Below the pieces are notes generated by a model, which had not been told where the DNA came from, made no database searches, and saw nothing but the letters and a program-made list of their open reading frames with translations. Positions 21,034 to 29,860 of a stretch of DNA of 64,000 bases are shown one piece after another. Location of the stretch: assembly GCF_014250475.1 (NCBI RefSeq), contig NZ_CP060204.1, forward strand, positions 881,001 through 945,000. Reading direction: 5' to 3'. The position numbers and the translations under genes are program-made. The stretch is from Selenomonas timonae (lineage in GTDB: Bacteria > Bacillota > Negativicutes > Selenomonadales > Selenomonadaceae). Each line of letters opens with the position of its first letter. Position 1 is the first letter of the stretch.

Positions 21034-23724
21034 TTGAAATTCACGGGACTTACGTCGGCTGAGGCGGAGGCGTCGCGCCGCGCGCACGGGGCGAATGTCA
21101 TCCCCGAGCCGCAGTGGATGACGTTCGGACAGGCGTTCATGGAGACGTTCCGCGATCCGATGATCCGCATCCTGCTCGTCATGGTCGCGCTCATGATTGC
21201 GATGTATTTCGCGGGGCACGCGGAGATCTACGAACCGGTCGGCACGATTGTGACCGTCATCATTGTGGCGACGGTGACCGCGCGGACGAATGTCGCGAGC
21301 GATACAGAGTACCGCGCCCTGCGCGCGCGAACGGCAAAGGATACGGCAAAGGTCTGCCGCGACGACGGGCTTGTCGTCATGCCCGTGGACGACATTGTTG
21401 TCGGCGACCACGTGATATTGCAGGGCGGCAACAAGATTCCTGCAGACGGCATGCTGATTGCGGGGGAACTCCGCGTCAACAATACCGCGCTGAACGGGGA
21501 GACGGAGGAGTGTCCGAAACTGCCCGCAGACACGGACTATCGTTTTCCCGAGGAGATTACAGGCGACAGCTTCGTCGATACATCGACCCTCTTTCGCGGC
21601 AGCGTCGTCTTTGACGGCGAGGGCGTGATGGAGGTCTGCCGCGTCGGCACGGGCACGATGATGGGGCAGATGGCGGCGGAGATGCAGGCGCGTGAGCCGG
21701 ACTCGCCCCTGCAGGTGAAACTCTCGAAGCTCGCCGACCAGATCTCGGCGTTCGGCTACGTCTCGGGGCTCGTCATCATCTCGCTCTACATGATGTTCTT
21801 TGCCCTGCGTGCGGGTGGGCTGGAGGCGTATGTCATGCTTGGCTGGAGTCAGATCCTCGTGGATCTGATTCAGGCCGTCTCGCTCGCGATCCTCATCATC
21901 GTCTGTGCCGTGCCCGAGGGGCTGCCGCTCATGATCTCACTCGTGCTCATGCAGAACACAAGCCGCATGCTCGCGCGCGGCGTCCTCGTGCGCCGTGCAG
22001 TCGGCATCGAGACGGCGGGTTCGCTGAACATCCTCTTCAGCGACAAGACGGGCACGATCACGGGCGGACAGCTCGAGGTGGTGGAGTTTTTCACTGCCGG
22101 TGGATGTGTGATCACGGATATCGAGGCGCATGCAGTGCTCCATGAAAAGCTGAAACTCGCGATTGGCATGAACTCCGCCGCCATGTATGACGAGAGTGGC
22201 GCGGTTGTCGGCGGCAATCCGACCGATCAGGCAGTCATGCGCTTCCTCGGGGCAGAGACCTACCGTGCCTTGCAGGCAAATGACGGATATCGCGTCGGTC
22301 AGAGGCAGACGTTCAACTCGACGAACAAATTCAGTCATGCAGAGCTGCCTGCGCGCGGCACAGTCGTCTACAAGGGCGCGCCCGAGGCGCTCCTCGCGCG
22401 GGCGAAATACGCGCTCACGGCGGACGGGGCAGTCGTTCCGTTTGATGCGGCGCAGCTGAACGAAAAAATAAACGCCTATGCCGCGCGTGCGATGCGCGTG
22501 CTGGCGTTCGGATACTCGACGCAGCCCTTCCGCAAAAACGAAATCAACAACGATGTCGTGCTCATCGGGCTTGCTGCAATTCGAGACGATGTGCGCCCCG
22601 AGGCGCGCGAGGCAATCACGGAGGTACAGGCGGCGGGCGTGCAGGTTGTCATGGTGACAGGCGACCGCCGCGAGACCGCCGTCGCGATTGCACGCGACGC
22701 GGGGCTCCTGCGCGCGGATGGCGATCTCGTCCTGACGAGCAGCGACCTCGCCCTGATGAGTGACGAGGAGGTGCAGCGCGTCCTGCCGCAGCTGCGTGTC
22801 ATTGCGCGCGCACTGCCGACGGACAAGTCGCGCATTGTGCGCCTCTCGCAGCAGATGAACCTCGTTGTCGGCATGACGGGGGACGGGGTCAATGACTCGC
22901 CCGCGCTCAGGCGCGCGGATGTTGGCTTTGCGATGGGCAGCGGCACGGAGGCGGCGCGCGACGCGGGGGACATCGTCATCCTCGACGACAATTTCCGCTC
23001 GATCAAGGACGCGATCCTCTACGGGCGTACAATCTACAACAACATCCTGAAATTCTGCCGCTTCCAGCTCGTCATTAACATTGCGGCGGTTGTCGTCAGC
23101 GCCGTTGCGCCCTTCTTTGGCATCATTGAGCCGCTGCGCGTGACGCATCTCCTCTTTATCAACCTTGTCATGGACAGCCTCGGCGCAATCATGCTCGGCA
23201 ACGAGCCCGCACACGAGAGCTATATGCACGAGAAGCCGCGCCGCCGCGACGCGGGGCTCATCAGCCCCGCAATGACCGTGCAGATCGTCTGCATGGGTGC
23301 GTGGCTCGTCGTCCTGAGCTTCTTCTTCCTCACGGATGCGGGCATCGCTGCCGTCTTCGACGGAAAGGCGGAGCACTATACGGCATACTTCCTCCTCTTC
23401 GTTATCGCCGCGCTCATGAACGGCTTCAACGTGCGCTCCACGGGCTTCGGGATCTTTCGGGATCTGTCGGAAAACGTCGGGTTCCTCAAGGTCTGGGCAG
23501 GCATTGTGCTCATCATGGCGGCAATCATCAACGCGCCCTACATCCCGCACGCCGTCGGCGCATGGATCGGCGGCATGTTCAGCACGACGCCCATCCATGC
23601 GGGCGGCTGGGCGCTTGTCACACTCCTCGCCGCCACCATGATTCCTGTCGATCTGATGAGGAAAGCGGTGTGGAGGGGGATCATGAGGGTATGGGAAGGA
23701 GACGCAAGCGGAGAAAAGGCGTGA
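21034..23724 (+). CDS. Calcium-translocating P-type ATPase (PMCA/SERCA type)
   Basis: An 896-aa type II P-ATPase. The N-terminal cation-ATPase segment begins with GLTSAEAEASRRAHGANVIP. The actuator-domain motif is ALNGETEE. The membrane ion-site helix carries PEGLPL. The phosphorylation motif DKTGT lies near residue 337, KGAPEALL in the nucleotide domain, TGDG near the hinge, and six C-terminal membrane segments follow. It should pump Ca2+, or a similar divalent cation, out of the cytoplasm. The start is a TTG at 21034 with GGGGAG five bases upstream and no better ATG nearby; the adjacent KFTGLTSAEA is the normal family N-terminus. Confidence 0.9.
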   Translation: MKFTGLTSAEAEASRRAHGANVIPEPQWMTFGQAFMETFRDPMIRILLVMVALMIAMYFAGHAEIYEPVGTIVTVIIVATVTARTNVASDTEYRALRARTAKDTAKVCRDDGLVVMPVDDIVVGDHVILQGGNKIPADGMLIAGELRVNNTALNGETEECPKLPADTDYRFPEEITGDSFVDTSTLFRGSVVFDGEGVMEVCRVGTGTMMGQMAAEMQAREPDSPLQVKLSKLADQISAFGYVSGLVIISLYMMFFALRAGGLEAYVMLGWSQILVDLIQAVSLAILIIVCAVPEGLPLMISLVLMQNTSRMLARGVLVRRAVGIETAGSLNILFSDKTGTITGGQLEVVEFFTAGGCVITDIEAHAVLHEKLKLAIGMNSAAMYDESGAVVGGNPTDQAVMRFLGAETYRALQANDGYRVGQRQTFNSTNKFSHAELPARGTVVYKGAPEALLARAKYALTADGAVVPFDAAQLNEKINAYAARAMRVLAFGYSTQPFRKNEINNDVVLIGLAAIRDDVRPEAREAITEVQAAGVQVVMVTGDRRETAVAIARDAGLLRADGDLVLTSSDLALMSDEEVQRVLPQLRVIARALPTDKSRIVRLSQQMNLVVGMTGDGVNDSPALRRADVGFAMGSGTEAARDAGDIVILDDNFRSIKDAILYGRTIYNNILKFCRFQLVINIAAVVVSAVAPFFGIIEPLRVTHLLFINLVMDSLGAIMLGNEPAHESYMHEKPRRRDAGLISPAMTVQIVCMGAWLVVLSFFFLTDAGIAAVFDGKAEHYTAYFLLFVIAALMNGFNVRSTGFGIFRDLSENVGFLKVWAGIVLIMAAIINAPYIPHAVGAWIGGMFSTTPIHAGGWALVTLLAATMIPVDLMRKAVWRGIMRVWEGDASGEKA

Positions 23725-23742
23725 GAAGGAAGCGGAGCGGTG

Positions 23743-23895
23743 TCCCTAAGCAAACCCTAGTGGAGCAAGCGGAGCAAAGGACACGTTCTGCCCCCTGCGG
23801 ATTTCTTTCGTTCAAGCGAAGCGCGTTTAAGAAGTCCGCAGGTATTTAGGTGGATAAGTGTCCGACCGCTTGCGTAACTAAGCGTTTGCGTGGGA
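23743..23895. repeat. 153-bp nested imperfect palindrome
   Basis: Five nested stem blocks pair in order: 23743-23746 with 23892-23895, 23750-23755 with 23884-23889, 23765-23772 with 23866-23873, 23779-23784 with 23858-23863, and 23794-23807 with 23829-23842 (one central mismatch). It fills the gap between two convergent genes. It could be a MITE-like mobile repeat or a large two-way terminator; it has no run of T at its ends. Confidence 0.7.
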
Positions 23896-23927
23896 CTTGC
23901 TCCGCTGTATCAATCAATGCAAATCTT

Positions 23928-24815
23928 TTATGTAAACTCCGGCACATACTCTTCTCCCACTGCCTCCGCCCCCTGCACATAGACCCTCGTCATGCCAATC
24001 TCGCGCGCCGCATCCACTATGGACTCATACTCGAACGTCGTGAGGCGGCGGTGGAGCGGCGGGAACTCAGCCGCGCGATAGAGCGGCGTATACTGCCGCA
24101 TGAGGCTCAGCTGAATTGCATCGCCGAACTCCGCCCACAGCCGCTTGACGAGCGCGATGCTCTCGCGGCGGTGCCCGGGCAGCACGAGGTGACGCACAAG
24201 CACGCCGCACAGCAGCTGGCCGTCGCGGCCAAAGCGCACAGCGCCGACCTGTGCGACCATTGCCGCAAGGGCACACCACGCCGCTGCGGTATAGTTCGGT
24301 GCAGCGGAGTAGAGCCGTCCGCTCTCCTCCGTATCGTACTTCAGATCGGGGAGGTAGATGTCCACCGCACCCGCAAGGCGCGCAATATTCTCCACCGTCT
24401 CATAGCCGCTCGTATTCCAGACGACGGGGAGATTCAGCCCACGTGCCCGTGCGAGCGTGAGCGCAGAGAGAATCTGCGGCGTGTAGTGCGTCGGCGTCAC
24501 GAGATCGAGCGTTGCCGCCCCCTTACGCTCGAGTGCGAGAAAGCACGTGGCAAGCTCTTCCTCGTCCATCTCCGTGCCTTTGCCATCATGGCTGATTTCA
24601 TGATTTTGGCAGTAGACACAGCGCAGCGTGCAGTGGGCGAAGAATACCGCGCCCGCGCCATGCGCGCCCACAAGACACGGCTCCTCCCAACGGTGCAGCA
24701 TCGTGCGCGCCACGCACACAGTCGCCCCCGCGCTGCAGAAGCCGCGCGCACCTGCATTCCGATTCACCCCGCAGCGGCGCGGGCAGAGCGTACAATGATC
24801 GAGCAGATTCTCCAT
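23928..24815 (-). CDS. Radical SAM protein of the PflX type
   Basis: A 295-aa protein. The radical SAM cluster motif is CTLRCVYC, near residue 60, followed by QNHEIS. An N-terminal CTLCPRRCGVNR adds cysteines typical of the PflX (COG1313) subgroup of pyruvate formate-lyase activase relatives. The remaining part has the usual (beta/alpha) barrel pattern, with VVWNTSGYE and DIYLPDLKY. The ATG at 24815 was chosen because GAAAGGAGG lies 6 bases upstream. The substrate of this subgroup is not established. It converges with the Ca2+-ATPase gene across the palindrome. Confidence 0.85.
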   Translation of the reverse strand: MENLLDHCTLCPRRCGVNRNAGARGFCSAGATVCVARTMLHRWEEPCLVGAHGAGAVFFAHCTLRCVYCQNHEISHDGKGTEMDEEELATCFLALERKGAATLDLVTPTHYTPQILSALTLARARGLNLPVVWNTSGYETVENIARLAGAVDIYLPDLKYDTEESGRLYSAAPNYTAAAWCALAAMVAQVGAVRFGRDGQLLCGVLVRHLVLPGHRRESIALVKRLWAEFGDAIQLSLMRQYTPLYRAAEFPPLHRRLTTFEYESIVDAAREIGMTRVYVQGAEAVGEEYVPEFT

Positions 24816-24844
24816 ACCATTCCTCCTTTCCATATTTTCGCACA

Positions 24845-24880
24845 AGAAAACCGGAACGGCAAGACCGTCCCGGTTTTTGT
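24845..24880 (-). terminator. Terminator downstream of the DeoR-family gene
   Basis: A 13-bp stem with one mismatch (24847-24859 with 24865-24877) carries A/T runs on both sides. It lies between the regulator and the radical SAM gene, which therefore probably has its own promoter. Confidence 0.8.
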
Positions 24881-24896
24881 TACGATACTATAAACT

Positions 24897-25664
24897 TTAC
24901 GGCAGCACGATGTCCACACCGAGCTCTGCCGCCGCCGCGCGAATGTCCGAGGGCGGCTCCGTATCCGTCACGAGCCCTGCAAGCGCATTGAGCGGCGCAT
25001 AGTCATAGTTGCCGTCCGTCGAGAGCTTGCGTGCCTCTGCGAGAACATAGGCACGCTTGCTGCGCGCGATGATGCGCGCCTTGTTCAGCCCGTCGTCGAT
25101 GTCGTAGGTGGAGACACTGTTGCCCTTGACATCCACGCCGACCGCGCCCACAAAGGCGATGTCGGGCTTGAGCCTGCCGATGAAGTCCTGCGTCATGCCG
25201 CCCCAGAATCCATCGCGCCCGCGATTGATCTGCCCGCCCGCAAAGATCAACTCGATGCGCGGGTTGCGTGCGAGCACGCCGAGCACGTCGACCATGTTCG
25301 TCACAACCGTCAAATCACGGTCGCTCTTCATCAGGAGCTCTGCAATCGCGAGATTGCTCGTGGAGACATCGAGGAAGACCATATCCTTCTCCTGAATGAG
25401 GGATACGGCTGCCTGCGCAATACGGCGCTTCGCTTCGACATCCATGTGACGATGACGGCTGACCTCGATCATGTGCACACTCTGCGTCAGTTTCACGGCG
25501 CCGCCATAGGTGCGTTTCAGCCGCCCCTGCCGCTCGAGTGATCCCAGATCCTTGCGGATGCAATCCTCGGTGACCTTGAATTTGGCGCTGAGCTCTTTGA
25601 CCTTTACCTTACCGTCACGCTCCACCATGCGGACGATGAGCTCTTGGCGCTCCTCCAGAAACAT
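24897..25664 (-). CDS. DeoR-family transcriptional regulator
   Basis: A 255-aa protein. The N-terminal winged helix-turn-helix (about 1-57) reads MFLEERQELIVRMVERDG and VTEDCIRKDLGSLE. The C-terminal sugar-phosphate-binding DeoR sensor domain (about 75-235) has DVSTSNLAIAE, TVVTN and an AFVGAVGVD stretch. Family members usually repress carbohydrate genes and sense a phosphorylated sugar. No sugar operon is adjacent, so the target is not visible. The ATG at 25664 has GGGAG 8 bases upstream; the longer upstream frame lacks family similarity. Confidence 0.9.
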   Translation of the reverse strand: MFLEERQELIVRMVERDGKVKVKELSAKFKVTEDCIRKDLGSLERQGRLKRTYGGAVKLTQSVHMIEVSRHRHMDVEAKRRIAQAAVSLIQEKDMVFLDVSTSNLAIAELLMKSDRDLTVVTNMVDVLGVLARNPRIELIFAGGQINRGRDGFWGGMTQDFIGRLKPDIAFVGAVGVDVKGNSVSTYDIDDGLNKARIIARSKRAYVLAEARKLSTDGNYDYAPLNALAGLVTDTEPPSDIRAAAAELGVDIVLP

Positions 25665-25742
25665 GATATTCACTCCCTTTACGCAGATGAATTTGGCAGC
25701 GCTCACATATCTGCTGTCAATGAGCCGTCCATTCTTTTTTTC

Positions 25743-25771
25743 AGTGTAACGCAAAATTACGAAAATAGCAA
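25743..25771 (-). promoter_or_regulatory. Candidate promoter of the DeoR-family gene
   Basis: On the minus strand, TTGCTA (25766-25771) and TACACT (25743-25748) are separated by 17 bp, about 80 bases upstream of the start. The rest of 25665-25891 is AT-rich and shows no gene. Confidence 0.5.
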
Positions 25772-25891
25772 GACTATTTTATCTATTGAAGCAAATTTAT
25801 AAGAGTGAATTCATTGCATATATTCTATTATAATAGACAATTTCCTCTATATGCTTTCGTTAAATTGCAATTATAGGTAAATAAAATGAGA

Positions 25892-25982
25892 AACTGCCCG
25901 CATTCTCCCGTATTATGCGTCGGATCATATGCCGTTTGTGGCAGTACCCGACCCATATGCGTTGGGGGCTTCTGCGGGCAGT
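25892..25982 (-). terminator. Structured 91-base element after mfrE, probable terminator
   Basis: An 11-bp perfect stem (25892-25902 with 25972-25982) encloses smaller hairpins, among them a 5-bp stem and a 4-bp stem with a 6-base loop. On the minus strand a T-rich stretch follows. The simplest reading is the fumarate reductase operon terminator, but the enclosed structure is larger than needed. Confidence 0.6.
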
Positions 25983-25997
25983 TCCCTAAAAAGCGGC

Positions 25998-26867
25998 TCA
26001 GCCGCCGATTTTCAATTTTTCACGCGCGGAAACGTGACGGTTAAATCCAACATCGTCCTTTGTCATACCGAGCGCGAGTCCGACGAGCTGCTGCAGGTGG
26101 AGGACGGGCATCTCGGTCTGCGAGTGCACCGCCTCGCGTCCCTCGGGACCGTACATGTCGAGCTGCATCTGGCAGAGCGGGCAGGGGGTCGCGATGAGGT
26201 TTGCTCCGGCGCGGTCCGCGCTCGCAGCAATCTGCCCCGTAACGGTCAGCACATCGCGCTCTGCTGTGAACTGGGCGTGGAAGCCGCAGCATTTGCGCCC
26301 CGCGTCGAACCAGACCGGCTCTGCTCCGAGGCGGCGTACGAGGCGCTCGAACGATTCGGGATAGTCGCCGCTCTCGTAATTCATGACGGGGGCGGGGCGC
26401 AGGATGTGGCAGCCGTAGTAGCAGGCAACCTGTGTGCCCTTCAGCGCATTCGTGACCTTGCCGTCCAAGACTTCCGGATGTTCGTCGAGCACCCAGAGGA
26501 AATGAGTGATCTCACTCGCTCCCTGATACTCGTATGGATGTCCCGCCTCCTTGAGAATGGCATTGACCTTCTCCTTGAGCGCCGCATCTTGATCGAGGCG
26601 GTGCTTCGCTGTGCGCAGCTGGAGCGTGCAGGTGTTGCAGACGGTCAGGATGGGCAGCCCCATGTGCTCGGCGATGGAGATGTTGCGTGCGTTGACGGCG
26701 AGCGCGGCGAGATCGTTCACGCCCTGTGCGTGCGAGGCGCCGCAGCACGTCCAGTTCGGAATCTCCTCGATTTCAATGCCCAGCCTTTCACAGACTTTCT
26801 TGAGCGAGGTATATGCTTCGGCTGCTGCTCCATCGAGGACACAGCCGGGAAATAATGCGTACTTCAT
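25998..26867 (-). CDS. mfrE: Fumarate reductase subunit E (Cys-rich, HdrB-like)
   Basis: A 289-aa protein with two cysteine-rich CCG domains. Domain 1 has Cys9, CCG at residues 41-43 and CNTC at 77-80. Domain 2 has a GCH stretch near residue 153, KCCGFH and CPLC. These bind unusual iron-sulfur clusters in heterodisulfide reductase HdrB and in SdhE/MfrE. In type E fumarate or succinate dehydrogenases this subunit replaces the haem membrane anchor and links the enzyme to (methyl)menaquinone. No transmembrane helix is evident. It starts 3 bases after mfrB. It could also be called sdhE; the Tat signal on the partner subunit favours an extracytoplasmic MfrABE enzyme. Confidence 0.85.
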   Translation of the reverse strand: MKYALFPGCVLDGAAAEAYTSLKKVCERLGIEIEEIPNWTCCGASHAQGVNDLAALAVNARNISIAEHMGLPILTVCNTCTLQLRTAKHRLDQDAALKEKVNAILKEAGHPYEYQGASEITHFLWVLDEHPEVLDGKVTNALKGTQVACYYGCHILRPAPVMNYESGDYPESFERLVRRLGAEPVWFDAGRKCCGFHAQFTAERDVLTVTGQIAASADRAGANLIATPCPLCQMQLDMYGPEGREAVHSQTEMPVLHLQQLVGLALGMTKDDVGFNRHVSAREKLKIGG

Positions 26868-26870
26868 GCC

Positions 26871-27827
26871 TTATGCCTCCTCCTTGTCAGCTTTTTCTGC
26901 AGCCTTTACAATCGCCGCGATGGTCTTGATCTCGGGGTTGACCGGATGGCTTGCGAGCGGGTCCATCTTGCCCGTATTCATGAGGCGCAGTGCCATCGGC
27001 AGACGCATTGCGGACATGATATAGCCTTCGGATTTGATGTTGAGCTTCGACTCATCAAGTGTCCCGGACTCGGAGATGTCGTCATAGATCGCCTTCGCAT
27101 GACGTGCGCCGACGTTGTCGTCGAGATGATGCTTGAACGTCTCTTCCTTGAGCTTTTCAATCGCACCCGCAGGATCGAGTCCCTTCGGACACTTTGCCGT
27201 GCACTCCTGACAGTTGAAGCAGCGCCAGAGTCCGGCATCGATGACCGCCTTCAAATGCTCGGCAGGACTCTTTGAGCGCGAGTCGGCGACGAGTTTTTCT
27301 GCCTTGACAAAGGCGAACGGATCGAGGAAGTCATCTGTATTCAGCGTGTTTTTGTTGCACTCAGAGACACAGGAGCCGCAGAGGATGCAGCCCGCATATT
27401 TCTTGTACTTGTTGAAGTCCTCCGGCGACTGCAGGCAGCCGGTCTCGGATGTGAAATCGTCCTTCGGGTGCAGTGAGGGCTTTACCTTCTTGATGCGTGC
27501 GTACTTCGGATCCCAGTCGACGACGAGATCGCGGATGACGGTGAAGTTGCCGAGCGGTTCGATGGTTAGCTCCTCTGTCTGATAACGTGCGAGGAGATTC
27601 TCAACGAGCACCTCACAGGAGAGTTCGGCGTTGCCGTTCACGCGGACGGCACACGCGCCGCAGATACTCGAGCGGCAGGCGCTCGTGAAGGAGAGTGTCG
27701 GATCGAGCTTCTCCTTGATATAGGTCAGCGCATTGAGGACGGTCAGTCCCGTGGTGACGGGGACATTGTAGGTGTCCACCCACTTTTTCCCCTCGACGAA
27801 GCGATGGATTTTGAGCTGCACGTCCAT
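26871..27827 (-). CDS. mfrB: Fumarate reductase iron-sulfur subunit B
   Basis: A 318-aa protein. The N-terminal ferredoxin-like domain binds [2Fe-2S] through Cys51, Cys56, Cys59 and Cys71. The C-terminal part carries two cysteine clusters, CILCGSCVSECN and CFNCQECTAKCP, for the [4Fe-4S] and [3Fe-4S]/[4Fe-4S] centres. It passes electrons from quinol via the E subunit to the flavin of MfrA. At 318 residues it is longer than the ~240 of classic FrdB/SdhB, as in type E enzymes. The ATG at 27827 has GGAAG 7 bases upstream and lies just inside the end of the mfrA region; the genes are coupled. Confidence 0.9.
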   Translation of the reverse strand: MDVQLKIHRFVEGKKWVDTYNVPVTTGLTVLNALTYIKEKLDPTLSFTSACRSSICGACAVRVNGNAELSCEVLVENLLARYQTEELTIEPLGNFTVIRDLVVDWDPKYARIKKVKPSLHPKDDFTSETGCLQSPEDFNKYKKYAGCILCGSCVSECNKNTLNTDDFLDPFAFVKAEKLVADSRSKSPAEHLKAVIDAGLWRCFNCQECTAKCPKGLDPAGAIEKLKEETFKHHLDDNVGARHAKAIYDDISESGTLDESKLNIKSEGYIMSAMRLPMALRLMNTGKMDPLASHPVNPEIKTIAAIVKAAEKADKEEA

Positions 27828-27828
27828 G

Positions 27829-29676
27829 TCAATACTTCCTTTCCTTCGGCGGGTACTTCGTGATGACAACATCCTGATACTCTGCCGCATAGCTGCCGTC
27901 CGGCTTCTTGAAGATCAGCGTGTGCTTGAGAAAATTCACATCGTCGCGCTTCGGGAAGTCACGGCGTGAGTGACCACCGCGGCTCTCCTTGCGTGCCATC
28001 GCGCCATGTACGATGGCATGGGAGATCTGGAGCAGATTGCCGAGCTCGACGTACTGTGCGAATGCCGTGTTGTAGACATGGGAGCTGTCGCCGACGTAGC
28101 AGTTCCTGTAGTCCTCCTCAAGGGCACGCAGCTCCTTTGCAGCCTCCTCCAGTTGTGTGCCGTTGCGGAAAACGCCCGCCTTGAACCACATGGTATCGAC
28201 CATCGCGTCGCGGATCTCAGGAACGGTGCGGTTGCCCATATGTGGGCGCGATGTCACCTTGTCGAACGTATCCTTCCACTTCGTGCAGCTCGCCGTAAGA
28301 GCATCCTGACTGCCTTCGTAGCGGTGCTCCTTTGCATAGGCGGCAGCCCCCTCTCCGGCGGTCTTGCCGAAGACGAGCACCTCGGATAGGCTGTTTGCGC
28401 CGAGACGGTTCGCGCCGTGCACGGAGACGCAGCTCGCCTCACCCGCCGTGAAGATGCCAGGCACACGCGTCGCGCCCGTATGGAAGTCCGCCATCTCAAG
28501 CCCGCCCATCGAGTAGTGGCAGGTTGGGCTGATGAGGACAGGTGCCTTTGTGATATCGACGCCTGCGAAGCGGAGAGAGAGATCGGCGACCTGTCCGAGA
28601 CGTTCGCGGATGCGCTCGGCGGGAATCTTTGTGAAGTCGAGGTAGACACCTGCGGTCAGCCCCTCGCCGATACCGCGCCCCTCCTCAATCTCGGTTGCGA
28701 TTGCACGCGCCACAATGTCGCGTGTTGCAAGTTCCATTTTCTCGGGGGCATAGCGCGCCATAAAGCGCTCGCCGTTCTTGTTGACGAGAAGCGCCCCCTC
28801 GGAGCGGCTGGACTCGGAGAGGAGCACGCCGTTGACGGAGAGTCCCGTCGGGTGGAACTGCACCATCTCGGGATCCTTGAACGGGATGCCTGCGTTCATG
28901 CCTGCGACGATGCCGTCGCCCGTCGAACTGTACGGGTTGGAGGTACGCACCCAGTAGGCACGACCGTAGCCTCCCGTTGCGATGAGTACAGTCTTTGCGG
29001 GGATTCCGATGAGGTCGCCCGAACGCATATCCATTGCAACGACGCCCGCAAGCTTGCTCGCATCGGTCATTGCGATCTCGAGCATCTGGCACTCGGAGAT
29101 GAAGTCTACGTCATGCGCAAGGCACTGCTCGAAGAGCGCGTGCACCATCGCGTGCCCCGCACGATCCTCGAAGTAGGATGCGCGTGCGTGGGAGGATCCG
29201 CCCATCTTGCGCTGATGGAAATGTCCGTCCTTTTGGCGGTTGTAGGGATAGCCGATGTAGTCCATCTCATAGATGGTCTTACCTGCGTTCTCCGCAAAGT
29301 ATTCGACGGCATCCTGATCGCAGAGGTAGTCCCCGCCTTTGATCGTGTCAAACGTGTGCGACTCGACGCTGTCCTTGTCGTCCGTGACTCCTGTGACACC
29401 GTTCATGCCGCCCTGTGCCATTGTCGATGCCGAACGTGTGGGCATGAGCTTCGACATGACGGCGACCTTCAGATTCTTGTCCTTTGCCGCTGCAAGCGCC
29501 GCGCGCATACCGGCTCCCCCGCTGCCGATGATGAGCACATCGTAGGTCACGTCGCCGCGCCTGACCTGCGCGGGAATGTTTTGGTTCCCGCAGCCGAGGT
29601 AGGCGCCGGACATGAGCACAACGCCCGCTGCCGCTGTACCCTTGATAAAGGTGCGGCGTGAGATTTCCATTGCCAT
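27829..29676 (-). CDS. mfrA: Fumarate reductase flavoprotein subunit A, Tat-exported
   Basis: A 615-aa protein. The N-terminus has a twin-arginine signal, EISRRTFIKG, followed by a hydrophobic stretch and a possible lipobox-like LGC, so the complex should work outside the cytoplasmic membrane. The FAD-binding GSGGAGMRAA lies near residue 51. SMAQGGMNGV, HPTGLS and CHYSMGG are family motifs around FAD and the dicarboxylate site. Classic SdhA/FrdA proteins lack such a signal; the 8-methylmenaquinol:fumarate reductase MfrA of epsilonproteobacteria has one. First gene of the mfrABE operon. GGGGAG lies 9 bases before the ATG. Expected to reduce fumarate to succinate in anaerobic respiration. Confidence 0.9.
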   Translation of the reverse strand: MAMEISRRTFIKGTAAAGVVLMSGAYLGCGNQNIPAQVRRGDVTYDVLIIGSGGAGMRAALAAAKDKNLKVAVMSKLMPTRSASTMAQGGMNGVTGVTDDKDSVESHTFDTIKGGDYLCDQDAVEYFAENAGKTIYEMDYIGYPYNRQKDGHFHQRKMGGSSHARASYFEDRAGHAMVHALFEQCLAHDVDFISECQMLEIAMTDASKLAGVVAMDMRSGDLIGIPAKTVLIATGGYGRAYWVRTSNPYSSTGDGIVAGMNAGIPFKDPEMVQFHPTGLSVNGVLLSESSRSEGALLVNKNGERFMARYAPEKMELATRDIVARAIATEIEEGRGIGEGLTAGVYLDFTKIPAERIRERLGQVADLSLRFAGVDITKAPVLISPTCHYSMGGLEMADFHTGATRVPGIFTAGEASCVSVHGANRLGANSLSEVLVFGKTAGEGAAAYAKEHRYEGSQDALTASCTKWKDTFDKVTSRPHMGNRTVPEIRDAMVDTMWFKAGVFRNGTQLEEAAKELRALEEDYRNCYVGDSSHVYNTAFAQYVELGNLLQISHAIVHGAMARKESRGGHSRRDFPKRDDVNFLKHTLIFKKPDGSYAAEYQDVVITKYPPKERKY

Positions 29677-29721
29677 AGCTTTCGTCTCCCCTTCGATGAT
29701 ACGTAGAATTTATCTCAACGA

Positions 29722-29738
29722 TTGATAAAATCTATCAC
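29722..29738 (-). promoter_or_regulatory. Possible Crp/Fnr-type site before mfrA
   Basis: An imperfect palindrome with half sites TTGATA and GTGATA separated by 5 bases, 46 bases upstream of mfrA. It resembles Crp/Fnr-family operators in its half sites, but the spacing is not standard. Confidence 0.3.
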
Positions 29739-29860
29739 GATGCTATTTCTCTGTTATGGGTGGAAAATCCTGCATTGTATGGGGAGAAAACTGCACTTGA
29801 AAAAACCTCCCATTCGCTATGGGAGACTTGAAGTCCATGTGTGAAGTTGTTAGAATGGAT

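Noticed and set aside
21937-23598. Long open frame (553 codons) antisense to the Ca2+-ATPase gene
   Set aside because: It has low-complexity Arg/His/Asp/Val-rich sequence typical of the complement of GC-rich genes, and the sense strand has full P-ATPase motifs.
28417-29661. Long open frame (414 codons) opposite mfrA
   Set aside because: Shadow of a clear flavoprotein gene; no domain pattern of its own.
29722-29738. A certain Fnr operator for mfrABE
   Set aside because: The half sites are suggestive but the spacing is off by one or more bases; listed only at low confidence.
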